Virus record (IMG/VR): IMGVR_UViG_3300044815_000143
Span: 1 to 56,304 of that record
Origin: a virus
Reading direction: 5' to 3' (one strand)
Length of the DNA: 56,304 nucleotides
The first letter of the stretch is position 1; each line of letters begins with the position of its first letter. The notes below the pieces were generated by a model, which saw only the letters and a list, made by a program, of their open reading frames with translations, ran no database searches and was not told where the DNA came from. A program made the translations under genes and the position numbers. This document shows positions 8,869 through 16,109 of the stretch, piece after piece.

Positions 8869-10967
8869 GTGAGATTTCCCGCCGTTTTAGTATTGATTCT
8901 GTAGTATTTACCATCAATAAAGGTGAAAATATCGAAGGTCGTTGCGCCATCATCGAACGTAGTAGTATTGTCATCGAAGATAGTTTGGGCAGAAATTGCC
9001 ATGAAAGTGACGTAATACTGATCGAAGTCTACTTGGAAACCTCGGTTCATCGGATCAGGGGTTGCCATAGGATATGCGGCCGGGGTCTGACGAACCGAAA
9101 TGCGGTTCATGACCGTCTCTCCGGCCCCCGGTTTCAGGTAGGCTACAACCGTCGCGGTTTGGAAAGTGGGCATCCAATCCGGTGTGTTCTCGGTCGTTCC
9201 CGTGGCCGTGTGATCGCGCGTGCCGTCCACCGAGGCAAAACCAACTTTATCGATGAATTCATATCGAATGTTAAGGACGCTGGTCGGATGGAGGTACTTG
9301 ATGGGCGCGGTAGATTCAGGCCAAACGAGAGGGTCAGGAACCGGAACACCCGCATTGCTCAGCTTGTAACCGCCAGCGCGCGTCATGGGATCGATCACAT
9401 CGCGATAAAGCACCTCGTACACCACCTTGCCGCCGATTTTGACGGTGGCGAGTTTGTGTTCTCCGAGACGCAACGAAATTGGTCCACCAACGTTTGAAGC
9501 CCTGACCACGTCGCGGATCGCGGTGTAATCGCCCTTCAGACCGCCGACGACGTAGATATTAAGCGTGTTATCAGACCCAACGACCCCAAAGTTGCCATCA
9601 TTTGGACGGAAATATTCGTCCTCATGAACCACATCGGAATAATAAGCCATCATCGGCTTGGTATCCTTGAAGCGCAGCTTGAAAGACACGTTGGTCGTTT
9701 CGCCCGTGCGATACCTCACCAGAACTTTGATCGAAAAAGTTCGGTCCAGTGTCGTGTCGCCTACTTTCGCCCGCACAACAAAAGTGTAGGTGTGATCAGA
9801 ACTGACGTGGCCGAGGACTCCTTCGATGTCGCCAGTAACAGAATTCAACGTGAGGCCCGGCGGAAGAATACCATTCCCATACAGAGAGTACGTGACTGCT
9901 TCACCCGTGGAACAGGTGGCGCGAACACCGAGCGGGAAGACGTTGGCCTCGTACACAGTTCCAATCAAACCGGCATCCGTAGTCCACTTGATAAAGCGCA
10001 GAGGCGCCAAGGCATCTTTCGGGGGCGCGGCTTCAATCATGAAGATGCGCGGGATGGCGCCACTACCAACCGTGATCGGCGCGCCATGATGGTCGCGCAT
10101 GATCACGCGGAAGAAATACAGACCCATCGGCGTTGCCGTGGAGATTTCACCCGTGATCAGGCCGAAGTCGTCCAACGTCAGGCCCGGCGGCAGGCTGTTG
10201 AACGGCTCGACGATCTCTGTTTCGCCTACCAGAGGCTCCAAGGTCAGTTGCGGCGGGAAACCACCCGGCATGTTGATATTGATCTGGTAGGTGTACGGAG
10301 AGCCGCGTGTGTGGCTTCCCGTGGCGATGAAACCACTTCCATCGTCAAGTGCGAACGTCTCGCCCCTGAAATCGGCGCTGTAGCTGAACGGCGGGGACGG
10401 ACCCCACGAGGGTGGCGAGACCGTGCTGTTGGACGCGGTGGCGTGGATCGTGAACTGGCGGTCGCGAGCATATGTGCCGTCGAAGGCGCGAACAGCGAAC
10501 GGGAAGTCCATGGACGTATTGGCGGTCGGCAGAATGCCAACCTTGCCACTGATCTCGCCACTGTTGCTCAGGGACATCCCCGGCGGCAGGAAATCGTGGA
10601 GCAGCGTGTAGGTGATCGTCGCGTTCGAAATCAGCGTGACGATGTCCGTGGCGTTGGCCACGATGGGCACGGCGATGAAATTGTCGATCTCGTAAAACGA
10701 AATCGAGTTCCCGTTAGCCGAGAATTCCACCGAATGGGTGTTGATATAGGCGTTCGAGACGGTCGGAGCGCTGTTGTCCGTCAGGAAGACGTGGTCGGTT
10801 CCTTCGCCCATGAACGTCGCGGTTCGAACCGCTGCGAGCGTGATCGAATTGGCGAACAGGGTGGAGCCATTAGCCGTGGCGTTGGCGGTCGTCGAGTACG
10901 TTACGCTCTCGGCGACATTAGCCAAATCGCCGACTGGCGTAGACCAAACGGGGAAGAAGGTGACCAT
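8865..10967 (-). CDS. Virion protein with He_PIG-type Ig-like repeats
   Basis: A 700-residue protein with several copies of the putative-Ig (He_PIG) pattern, for example LPPGMSLSNSGEISG, LPPGLTLDDFGLITG and LPPGLTLNSVTGDIEG, each followed by a YTFxVRA-type strand. The C-terminal about 250 residues are a different beta-rich region. These folds are usual in tail fibres, spikes and decoration proteins. It is related in style to the giant repeat protein at 51546. It sits between the fibre gene and the nucleotidyltransferase-fold gene in the late operon. The start has TAAATA-N5-ATG. Confidence 0.75.
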   Translation of the reverse strand: MVTFFPVWSTPVGDLANVAESVTYSTTANATANGSTLFANSITLAAVRTATFMGEGTDHVFLTDNSAPTVSNAYINTHSVEFSANGNSISFYEIDNFIAVPIVANATDIVTLISNATITYTLLHDFLPPGMSLSNSGEISGKVGILPTANTSMDFPFAVRAFDGTYARDRQFTIHATASNSTVSPPSWGPSPPFSYSADFRGETFALDDGSGFIATGSHTRGSPYTYQININMPGGFPPQLTLEPLVGETEIVEPFNSLPPGLTLDDFGLITGEISTATPMGLYFFRVIMRDHHGAPITVGSGAIPRIFMIEAAPPKDALAPLRFIKWTTDAGLIGTVYEANVFPLGVRATCSTGEAVTYSLYGNGILPPGLTLNSVTGDIEGVLGHVSSDHTYTFVVRAKVGDTTLDRTFSIKVLVRYRTGETTNVSFKLRFKDTKPMMAYYSDVVHEDEYFRPNDGNFGVVGSDNTLNIYVVGGLKGDYTAIRDVVRASNVGGPISLRLGEHKLATVKIGGKVVYEVLYRDVIDPMTRAGGYKLSNAGVPVPDPLVWPESTAPIKYLHPTSVLNIRYEFIDKVGFASVDGTRDHTATGTTENTPDWMPTFQTATVVAYLKPGAGETVMNRISVRQTPAAYPMATPDPMNRGFQVDFDQYYVTFMAISAQTIFDDNTTTFDDGATTFDIFTFIDGKYYRINTKTAGNLT
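8905..8910 (-). promoter_or_regulatory. Late-type promoter element TAAATA upstream of the S74 fibre gene
   Basis: The minus strand reads GGTAAATACTACAG, lying inside the 3' end of the preceding gene, 36 bases before the fibre ATG. GCGGGAAAT between them can serve as ribosome binding site. No -35 is visible. Confidence 0.45.
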
Positions 10968-10972
10968 CCCCT

Positions 10973-10978
10973 TATTTA
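10973..10978 (-). promoter_or_regulatory. Late-type promoter element TAAATA, 5 bases before ATG
   Basis: The minus strand reads GATAAATAAGGGG then ATG. The AGGGG abuts the ATG, too close for a normal Shine-Dalgarno, which favours a leaderless reading. Confidence 0.55.
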
Positions 10979-10985
10979 TCGGTCG

Positions 10986-11720
10986 TTACCGGATGGACAT
11001 TCCGTCGTCGTCGAGTTGGTTGCGGGCTTTGAACAGACGTTCCATGTAGCCCAAATTCCGGAGCGATTTGAACGCAAGATTTTCGGTGGCGAACTCGCCT
11101 CCAGCAGCCAATCCGCTCCGGCGCATTACTCTGATACGGGCGAGCATATCATCGATTTGTTCGATGGTCGGATTTCCATCCAAAACGGCATCAATTTCGT
11201 TCGCCAAAGCGTTGGTTTTGGTCACGACGGCGATGTCATCCCACGACGGTTTCTCGGCCTTGGGTTTCACCACCCAGTGGTTTTGCAGGATAGAAAAAAC
11301 ACCGTTCGAATCAACAAGAACCTCCGTGTCCTGCACATACATCTCCACGTCCTGCCCACGCACGGTGACGTTGTGGAGTGTGTTCCAGAGCGTCTTCTTG
11401 GTAGTAAAGAAATTTTCGATCAAGCTTGGGCATGGGGCGCGTTTGTAATCGACGATCAAGTGTACGTCAAGATCGCTCAAATCAGTATAGTTGTAGCTCG
11501 CGTTCGAGCCACAAACAATGATATCTTCCACGTGAAGGTTCGGGAGGTCCATAAACTTGTAGAACGCGACCGAAGCTTTCAACAACTGTTTACGAACCAA
11601 TGGATGGATCGTGTTCTCGTCCTGCCAGAACTTCGGGTTTAGTTCGTCGCGGAAAACGACATACTTGCGGACATCCTCCGGATTTACGTCCTCGGCTTGG
11701 AAAATTTCGGTCGGTTTCAT
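10986..11720 (-). CDS. Nucleotidyltransferase-fold protein
   Basis: A 244-residue protein. Residues about 67-90 carry IIVCGSNASYNYTDLSDLDV, the GS-x(n)-DxD signature of the polymerase-beta/minimal nucleotidyltransferase superfamily, and a third acidic strand follows at VEMYVQD. The C-terminal third is helical. Members transfer nucleotides to RNA, small molecules or proteins; the substrate here cannot be read from sequence. It is first in the minus-strand late cluster, with TAAATA five bases before the ATG. Confidence 0.75.
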   Translation of the reverse strand: MKPTEIFQAEDVNPEDVRKYVVFRDELNPKFWQDENTIHPLVRKQLLKASVAFYKFMDLPNLHVEDIIVCGSNASYNYTDLSDLDVHLIVDYKRAPCPSLIENFFTTKKTLWNTLHNVTVRGQDVEMYVQDTEVLVDSNGVFSILQNHWVVKPKAEKPSWDDIAVVTKTNALANEIDAVLDGNPTIEQIDDMLARIRVMRRSGLAAGGEFATENLAFKSLRNLGYMERLFKARNQLDDDGMSIR

Positions 11721-11725
11721 GCGCT

Positions 11726-11731
11726 TATTTA
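11726..11731 (-). promoter_or_regulatory. Late-type promoter element TAAATA, 5 bases before ATG
   Basis: The minus strand reads CATAAATAAGCGC then ATG. No -35 and no Shine-Dalgarno are seen. Confidence 0.55.
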
Positions 11732-11855
11732 TGAGAAACGGGCCTGTGGATAAAATATGGAAAACTCACTTGATTAATTTCGCAAATCAGCTTATTTTTG
11801 GTTTCGTACACCATATGCAATCGAAAAATGTGGTGAACGAAATTACCCGTTATAA

Positions 11856-11884
11856 TTGGGTGACTCGTTGCCATATTTTATAGA
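11856..11884 (+). promoter_or_regulatory. Sigma70-like promoter for the 11955 gene
   Basis: TTGGGT (11856-11861), 17 bases, TATAGA (11879-11884). The 11732-11954 interval between divergent genes is AT-rich and otherwise holds no gene that I can support. Confidence 0.4.
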
Positions 11885-11954
11885 TCGCACATTTCGAAGT
11901 CATTTTTGATGAGAACCGCTCCCATGGTGGGGGTGGAAACAAAAGGAAATCGGG

Positions 11955-12758
11955 ATGTCCTCGACCTTTAAATTGACGTTCAACAAGCCTGCCGTCAGGC
12001 AGTTCATCAGCAAGAAAGAGCACGAGACCCGTGGGACGATGGCCAAAGGGCTAGACATCCATCAGGTCGGCGGCATCGCAATGTTCAGGCAAGGCGATCC
12101 GGACGATTGCTCGGTCGTGATGCTCCCGAGGACTCGCGGCGGCTACGAAGCGATCATCGAAGGCACGCAGAGCGCCACGCTGCTCGCCGCGCTCGAAAAC
12201 GGCGATGGGCCGTTCTTCACGCTGGAGCGTGATCCCGACAATAAGGACTGGGTCGCCGCCAAGCCGTGGCCATCCACTGAAGCACCTCCGAAATTCGAGC
12301 CGCACGTTCGGCTCTGGGTCCATGACGGAAGCCACACCTACGTGTCGCCGCTGCGATCCAAGAAGACCAAGCCGAAGGCTCCGAAGGCCAAGGTGAAGGC
12401 CGCTCCGACCATCCCCTACATCGATCAGGTCCGTATGGCCTATCGCAAGCTCAACGAGCCGCGCGGCCCCGGTCGGCCGGGCAATGATCACAAGCAAGCC
12501 AAGGCCGTCGTCGCCAAGTTCGAAACCGAGGCGCGCAAAGCCGCCATCGACAACAAGCTGAACGTCGCTGAGATGTTCGAACTCTACACGATCCTCGGGT
12601 CGCTGTTCGAGACTATCGACCCGACCGGCAAGAAGCGCGTGGCCGTCGAAGGCGTGGCCGAGGCTGTCGCCAAGATCGAAACCCACGTCAATGTCATCGG
12701 CAAGGGCGTTCGTCGCAAAGAGCGACGCGTTCCAACCGAAGAGATGCACGCGGCCTGA
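11955..12758 (+). CDS. Protein of unknown function with Lys/Pro-rich linker
   Basis: A 267-residue protein with AAAGGAAA as a probable Shine-Dalgarno. Residues about 1-125 form a beta-rich domain; about 130-150 are a Lys/Pro/Ala linker; the rest is helical and basic. It is a single-gene unit with its own promoter and a strong terminator. No homologous family was recognised; the basic linker would fit nucleic-acid binding, but that is only a guess. Confidence 0.75.
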   Translation: MSSTFKLTFNKPAVRQFISKKEHETRGTMAKGLDIHQVGGIAMFRQGDPDDCSVVMLPRTRGGYEAIIEGTQSATLLAALENGDGPFFTLERDPDNKDWVAAKPWPSTEAPPKFEPHVRLWVHDGSHTYVSPLRSKKTKPKAPKAKVKAAPTIPYIDQVRMAYRKLNEPRGPGRPGNDHKQAKAVVAKFETEARKAAIDNKLNVAEMFELYTILGSLFETIDPTGKKRVAVEGVAEAVAKIETHVNVIGKGVRRKERRVPTEEMHAA

Positions 12759-12766
12759 ATACCCAA

Positions 12767-12790
12767 CCCCCGGCTCCGGCCGGGGGCTTT
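12767..12790 (+). terminator. Rho-independent terminator
   Basis: CCCCCGG (12767-12773) pairs with CCGGGGG (12780-12786), followed by CTTT. It closes the 11955 gene. Confidence 0.7.
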
Positions 12791-12794
12791 ACCC

Positions 12795-12823
12795 TTGCGG
12801 ACAATTGCGATTTGGATTACGAT
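12795..12823 (+). promoter_or_regulatory. Sigma70-like promoter of the envelope-protein operon
   Basis: TTGCGG (12795-12800), 17 bases, TACGAT (12818-12823). A GATAAT three bases further on is an alternative -10. Confidence 0.4.
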
Positions 12824-12837
12824 AATCTCAGACAATC

Positions 12838-13419
12838 ATGTCGGGGATGAAAATGACCAAATTGCTGGGCGCAGTCGCCCTCGTCGCGCTCGGCCTCGCC
12901 GCCTGCTCGCCGCAAGAAGTCGCGATGCAGCAAGCCGCTGCCAACGCTGCCAATCGCAGCGCGTACATCGCCAAGAACAGCCTCGACTTCAACAATTACG
13001 ACCGGCGCCAGCGCCTGAGCGACAACCCGTCCACCATCGTCTGGTGTACGGCGGTCTTCTCGCAACCGGGCGCGCCGATGATCACCGTTCCCATCGTCGG
13101 AAAGCTGACCTCCGGCGGTAAGCGACCCTTCGCGGCCTCGGATGGAACGGCTGGACCCGATGGAATGTATGGCCCGTCTGGAGACTATCGCTACGGTTTC
13201 ACGCCGGGCGGCAACATGGTCGAGTTCACCGGCATCGCCACTTTCTGCACCACCGAGCCGACCGTGTGGCAGAAAGAAAAGACGACCTTGGTCATCGAGA
13301 CCGATCAAACCCTCAAAGCGGCTGCTGACCAAGCGAGCGAGCATCTGAGCCGCGCCACGGCCGCCGGGCGCGCCAACGCGGACAAGGCCCTGAGCGCCGC
13401 CGTTGGAGTTCCCCAATGA
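12838..13419 (+). CDS. Predicted lipoprotein
   Basis: About 190 residues. A basic N-terminus (MKMTKL) is followed by a hydrophobic stretch and the lipobox LAAC at about residues 20-23, so the mature protein should be lipid-anchored at Cys. ATGs at 12838, 12847 and 12853 are in frame; GGGGA at 12843 best fits the last one. The mature part has Tyr/Gly-rich segments and a helical Ala-rich C-terminus. The ATGA overlap with the next gene shows an operon. Role unknown; envelope modification or superinfection exclusion would fit. Confidence 0.75.
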   Translation: MSGMKMTKLLGAVALVALGLAACSPQEVAMQQAAANAANRSAYIAKNSLDFNNYDRRQRLSDNPSTIVWCTAVFSQPGAPMITVPIVGKLTSGGKRPFAASDGTAGPDGMYGPSGDYRYGFTPGGNMVEFTGIATFCTTEPTVWQKEKTTLVIETDQTLKAAADQASEHLSRATAAGRANADKALSAAVGVPQ

Positions 13420-13799
13420 AGACCGTCTCTATCATCGTTCTGTTCTTCGTCGGCATCATCCTGCTGGGCTTCGCCTTCGGCTGGATCGGAACGGGGGCGG
13501 ACATCGTCTCCCCGGCGAACGTCAAGAAACAATGGGCGGAAGCCTATCGCAACGACACCGCCCTGAAGGCTTCGGCCCTGAACGTCTGCGGAGCCGAAAA
13601 GCTCGTGGCAGGCGCGACCTCGGATGCCGAGCGTATCGCCCGCCAGTCGCAACTGAGCGCCTACGAGCAGAACTATGCTCGCATCGCCTCGGACTATGAC
13701 GCGGCCGTCAGCAATGCGTTCGAGGCGAAGTTCGTCAAGCCGGGTGATCTGCCGATCCAAGCGCCGACGTTGGCCCATGCCAAAGCGGCCTGCGAATGA
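13416..13799 (+). CDS. Membrane-anchored periplasmic protein
   Basis: A 127-residue protein with one N-terminal transmembrane or uncleaved signal segment (residues about 4-24, IIVLFFVGIILLGFAFG) and a soluble Ala-rich helical domain with two Cys (residues about 58 and 126), probably periplasmic. It overlaps its neighbours by 4 bases on both sides. The size and topology resemble an i-spanin, but no typical coiled coil or Pro-rich tail is visible, so spanin is not assigned. Confidence 0.72.
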   Translation: MKTVSIIVLFFVGIILLGFAFGWIGTGADIVSPANVKKQWAEAYRNDTALKASALNVCGAEKLVAGATSDAERIARQSQLSAYEQNYARIASDYDAAVSNAFEAKFVKPGDLPIQAPTLAHAKAACE

Positions 13800-14074
13800 A
13801 ACCCATCGCCATCGGGGCGGTTCTGTGTGTTCTGGGCACAGGGGGTTTAATCGCCTCCTGCGCGCCACAAGTCACACAGGCCCAGCGTGAGCAATGGGCT
13901 CTGCAAGATGCGGTGGCGCGCTCGAACGTCATCCGATCCTGTAAGAACGGCGTTCTGCTGGGTCAGGACCCTCAGTCCGACCGCTATACGATGATCCAGT
14001 TGACGCGCAATGGGATCATCCGTAGCTGGGTTCCGGACGAGGTTGGAAAGAACCCCACGTCGTTCTGTGAATAA
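13796..14074 (+). CDS. Small predicted lipoprotein
   Basis: A 92-residue product with a hydrophobic N-terminus ending in LIASC, an acceptable lipobox with Cys at about residue 22. The short mature domain contains two further Cys. It is last in a three-gene ATGA-overlapped operon with the 12838 lipoprotein and the 13416 membrane protein, which suggests a shared envelope complex. Confidence 0.7.
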   Translation: MKPIAIGAVLCVLGTGGLIASCAPQVTQAQREQWALQDAVARSNVIRSCKNGVLLGQDPQSDRYTMIQLTRNGIIRSWVPDEVGKNPTSFCE

Positions 14075-14079
14075 GCTAG

Positions 14080-14109
14080 TTGACGAAACATAACTGGTGT
14101 GAGTAAATA
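14080..14109 (+). promoter_or_regulatory. Sigma70-like promoter of the Arg-leader/tRNA island
   Basis: TTGACG (14080-14085), 18 bases, TAAATA (14104-14109). The predicted start is at 14115-14117, on the ATG of the leader peptide. Confidence 0.6.
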
Positions 14110-14114
14110 GGACT

Positions 14115-14147
14115 ATGACCTACACCATTTCGAGACGCAGGCGTTAA
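14115..14147 (+). CDS. Putative leader peptide ending in four Arg codons
   Basis: Ten codons, MTYTISRRRR, then TAA. The Arg codons are AGA CGC AGG CGT. The ATG lies five bases after the -10, so translation would be leaderless. A 10-bp hairpin follows 10 bases after the stop, and then a tRNA-Arg(UCU)-like RNA and a tRNA-Arg(CCU). The order of regulatory peptide, hairpin and genes acting on the same amino acid is that of an amino-acid attenuator. Its being translated is an inference. Confidence 0.5.
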   Translation: MTYTISRRRR

Positions 14148-14157
14148 TCGCCCCTTC

Positions 14158-14180
14158 AGCCCAAGCCACAGGTTTGGGCT
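14158..14180 (+). terminator. Attenuator-like hairpin
   Basis: AGCCCAAGCC (14158-14167) pairs with GGTTTGGGCT (14171-14180) around an ACA loop: 10 bp including one G-U. The following bases CGTCTTCGTT are only moderately U-rich, so it could be a weak terminator or a processing or antitermination structure. Confidence 0.5.
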
Positions 14181-14213
14181 CGTCTTCGTTCAGGTCTATT
14201 CCCGCATACTTAC

Positions 14214-14301
14214 GACCCGTGTCCCGGCAACTGCCTTCTAAGCAGTTGACATTAAAGCGCTGGAAGGAAGTCGAGAGGTTCGATCCCTCCACGGGTCTCC
14301 A
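14214..14301 (+). tRNA. Non-canonical tRNA-Arg(UCU)-like RNA lacking a D-arm
   Basis: An 88-base element. Acceptor GACCCGT (14214-14220) pairs with ACGGGTC (14291-14297), followed by T and encoded CCA. The T-arm is AGAGG-TTCGATC-CCTCC (14274-14290, one mismatch). The anticodon arm is AACTGC-CTTCTAA-GCAGTT (14229-14247), anticodon UCU at 14237-14239, with the usual tRNA-Arg loop. Only 8 bases separate the acceptor from the anticodon arm, leaving no room for a D-arm, while 26 bases separate it from the T-arm. CCGGC (14224-14228) can pair with GCTGG (14259-14263), enclosing the anticodon arm. It could be a remodelled or decoy tRNA, or a degenerate gene. Confidence 0.55.
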
Positions 14302-14317
14302 GTATTAGGAATCCGAC

Positions 14318-14470
14318 ATGAACGTCACCGAACAAGAGTTCAGAGAAGCCGTGGATGAAGCCTACGGTCTCGTTGAACCATATATCGTCGGGGCCAAGAA
14401 AGTTCCGATCCGTGTCGTCACCCTCCGGCGAATTGTCGAGGGCCTGAAACTTGGCTACAAGCTCCCATAG
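14318..14470 (+). CDS. 50-residue protein encoded between the two tRNA genes
   Basis: ATG at 14318 with AGGAATCC as ribosome binding site; 50 codons giving MNVTEQEFREAVDEAYG and ending GYKLP, stop TAG at 14468-14470. The codon content is natural and the protein acidic to neutral and helical. The last ten bases are also the first ten bases of the tRNA-Arg(CCU) gene, so the same transcript must either be translated or be processed to tRNA. Confidence 0.65.
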   Translation: MNVTEQEFREAVDEAYGLVEPYIVGAKKVPIRVVTLRRIVEGLKLGYKLP

Positions 14471-14537
14471 CTCAGACGGATAGAGCGTTCGTTTCCTAAA
14501 CGAGAGGTCGCAGGTTCGAGTCCTGCTGGGGGCGCCA
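14461..14537 (+). tRNA. tRNA-Arg(CCU)
   Basis: A canonical 77-base cloverleaf with encoded CCA. Acceptor GCTCCCA pairs with TGGGGGC, D-arm GCTC...GAGC, anticodon loop TTCCTAA with anticodon CCT at 14495-14497, and T-arm GCAGG-TTCGAGT-CCTGC. It reads AGG, which is uncommon in GC-rich genomes that favour CGN, so it probably supplements host supply. Confidence 0.93.
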
Positions 14538-14654
14538 AAATATTTATTTTGCATCTACAGTGACTTAACATCAATGACACAATTTGAACACTATTGTGAC
14601 ACAAAAGTTTAACGATATTAAGTACTTAAAACAATAAAAAGCATAGCTCACGAC

Positions 14655-14660
14655 TAAATA
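14655..14660 (+). promoter_or_regulatory. TAAATA promoter element inside an inverted repeat
   Basis: TAAATA overlaps a 9-bp perfect inverted repeat: AAATACAGA (14656-14664) and TCTGTATTT (14677-14685). The transcription start would fall between the arms, so a protein-binding operator is more likely than an RNA hairpin. The rest of 14538-14697 is AT-rich, with two TGACACAA direct repeats and no gene. Confidence 0.45.
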
Positions 14661-14697
14661 CAGACATCGTTCAGTATCTGTATTTGGGGTGGCGACC

Positions 14698-15798
14698 ATG
14701 CTTTCTAAGAAATCGAAAATTCTATTTGTATTGAAGTTCCGTGAAACACCGGGCGGCGATTATTCCTATTCTGCTGGATGGGGTGATGGCAAAGGAAAGT
14801 TCCTGCATAGCGGGCTCTACAACAGCGCCAACATGGTCCACACCATGCTCAAGGAGCAGGGTTACGACACCAAACTGGTCCACGTCATCGACAACAACGC
14901 GATCCACAAAGAGATCGTCAAGTTCGGCGCCACGCACGTCGTGATCGAAGCGTTCTGGGTTGTCCCGTCCAAGTTCGACGAACTGTTCCGGGTCTGCCCA
15001 AATGTCAAGTTCATCATCCGTAACCATTCTGAGTCACCATTCCTCGCCAACGAGGGCATGGCGTTTGAATGGACCATGAAGTACGTCGATAAGCCCAACG
15101 TCATCATGTCCTGCAACGCGCCGCGCATGGTCGAAGAAACCCGCTTCCTCGTCCAGACCAAGTACCCCCATTGGTCCCGCAAAGAGGTGGAGCATAAGGT
15201 TCCGCACCTACCGAACTATTATCCGGTCTCCAAGGATCACAAAAATCCCGGATTTTGGATTCGCGGGGACAACACTGTCCACATCGGCTGTTTCGGAGCG
15301 ATCCGCCCGCTGAAGGCGCACATCACCCAAGCCATCGGCGCTCTAAAATTCGCCGAAGACAAGGGCATGAAACTGAAATTCCACATCAACGGCGGCCGGA
15401 TTGAAATGAACGGAGCCCCAATCCTGAAGAACCTGAGGGCGATTTTCGACGAGTATGCGGGTAAGCACGAGCTTGTCGAGCACGCTTGGATGGCCCACGA
15501 TCAATTCAAGGCGTTGGTGGGCCGTATGGACTTGGTGACGCAGGTATCCTTCTCCGAGACCTTCAACATCGTAGCGGCCGACGCAATCACCCAAGGCGTG
15601 CCCACGATCACCTCCAAGGAAATTTCATGGTCATCGTGCCTGTTCAGGGCTGATCCGACCGAAAGCAATGACATCGCCAATAAGATGGGGCGGGCCTATT
15701 GGGCGCACCGCAATTTCACGTGGTTCAATCCGAGCCGCAAGGGCCTGATCCGTTATAACGCCAATAGCGTCAAGAAATGGACTTCTTATTTCGACTAG
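14698..15798 (+). CDS. GT-B-fold glycosyltransferase
   Basis: A 366-residue protein starting MLSKKSKILFVLK; the ATG has GGGGTGG as Shine-Dalgarno. The N-terminal Rossmann-like half contains GLYNSANMVHTML; the C-terminal half has HIGCFGAIRPLK, the typical strand-turn of GT4-like enzymes, and SFSETFNIVAADAITQGVP, the nucleotide-sugar-binding E-x(n)-E type region (SETFN with AA-E missing). It probably transfers a sugar from a nucleotide-sugar donor; the acceptor could be modified phage DNA, a virion protein or host surface glycan. It is a lone plus-strand gene with a late-type promoter. Confidence 0.8.
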   Translation: MLSKKSKILFVLKFRETPGGDYSYSAGWGDGKGKFLHSGLYNSANMVHTMLKEQGYDTKLVHVIDNNAIHKEIVKFGATHVVIEAFWVVPSKFDELFRVCPNVKFIIRNHSESPFLANEGMAFEWTMKYVDKPNVIMSCNAPRMVEETRFLVQTKYPHWSRKEVEHKVPHLPNYYPVSKDHKNPGFWIRGDNTVHIGCFGAIRPLKAHITQAIGALKFAEDKGMKLKFHINGGRIEMNGAPILKNLRAIFDEYAGKHELVEHAWMAHDQFKALVGRMDLVTQVSFSETFNIVAADAITQGVPTITSKEISWSSCLFRADPTESNDIANKMGRAYWAHRNFTWFNPSRKGLIRYNANSVKKWTSYFD

Positions 15799-15803
15799 AC
15801 CGA

Positions 15804-16109
15804 TCAGAATTCGAGCTTCGTCCCGTGCGGGAAGAATAGCTTGATCAGATCGCCCGTGTCGCACGGGTGGCGATACTTCACCACCATCAGATCACCATCG
15901 TCGATGGCTTCCTGAATGACTTCCAAGATCGCATAGGACAGGTCCATCCCGATGCTGTCCAGCGAACCAGTCCCGGCGCTATGGGCGTGATCCAAGACCA
16001 GCCCGAACATCTGGTGTTCGGTGATGAAAGCCTTGCCGTGGACGGCGGAAACGAATTCCCGCGTGATGACTGCCCGGAGCTTGGCCCGATCCTCAAGTGA
16101 TCCGATCAC
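15804..16109 (-). CDS. Small protein of unknown function
   Basis: A 101-residue product beginning MIGSLEDRAKLRAV, with a central helix and a C-terminal strand region (VVKYRHPCD). It overlaps the end of the HD-hydrolase gene by 4 bases (ATGA), so the two are co-translated, and it ends 5 bases from the convergent glycosyltransferase. No family recognised. Confidence 0.7.
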   Translation of the reverse strand: MIGSLEDRAKLRAVITREFVSAVHGKAFITEHQMFGLVLDHAHSAGTGSLDSIGMDLSYAILEVIQEAIDDGDLMVVKYRHPCDTGDLIKLFFPHGTKLEF

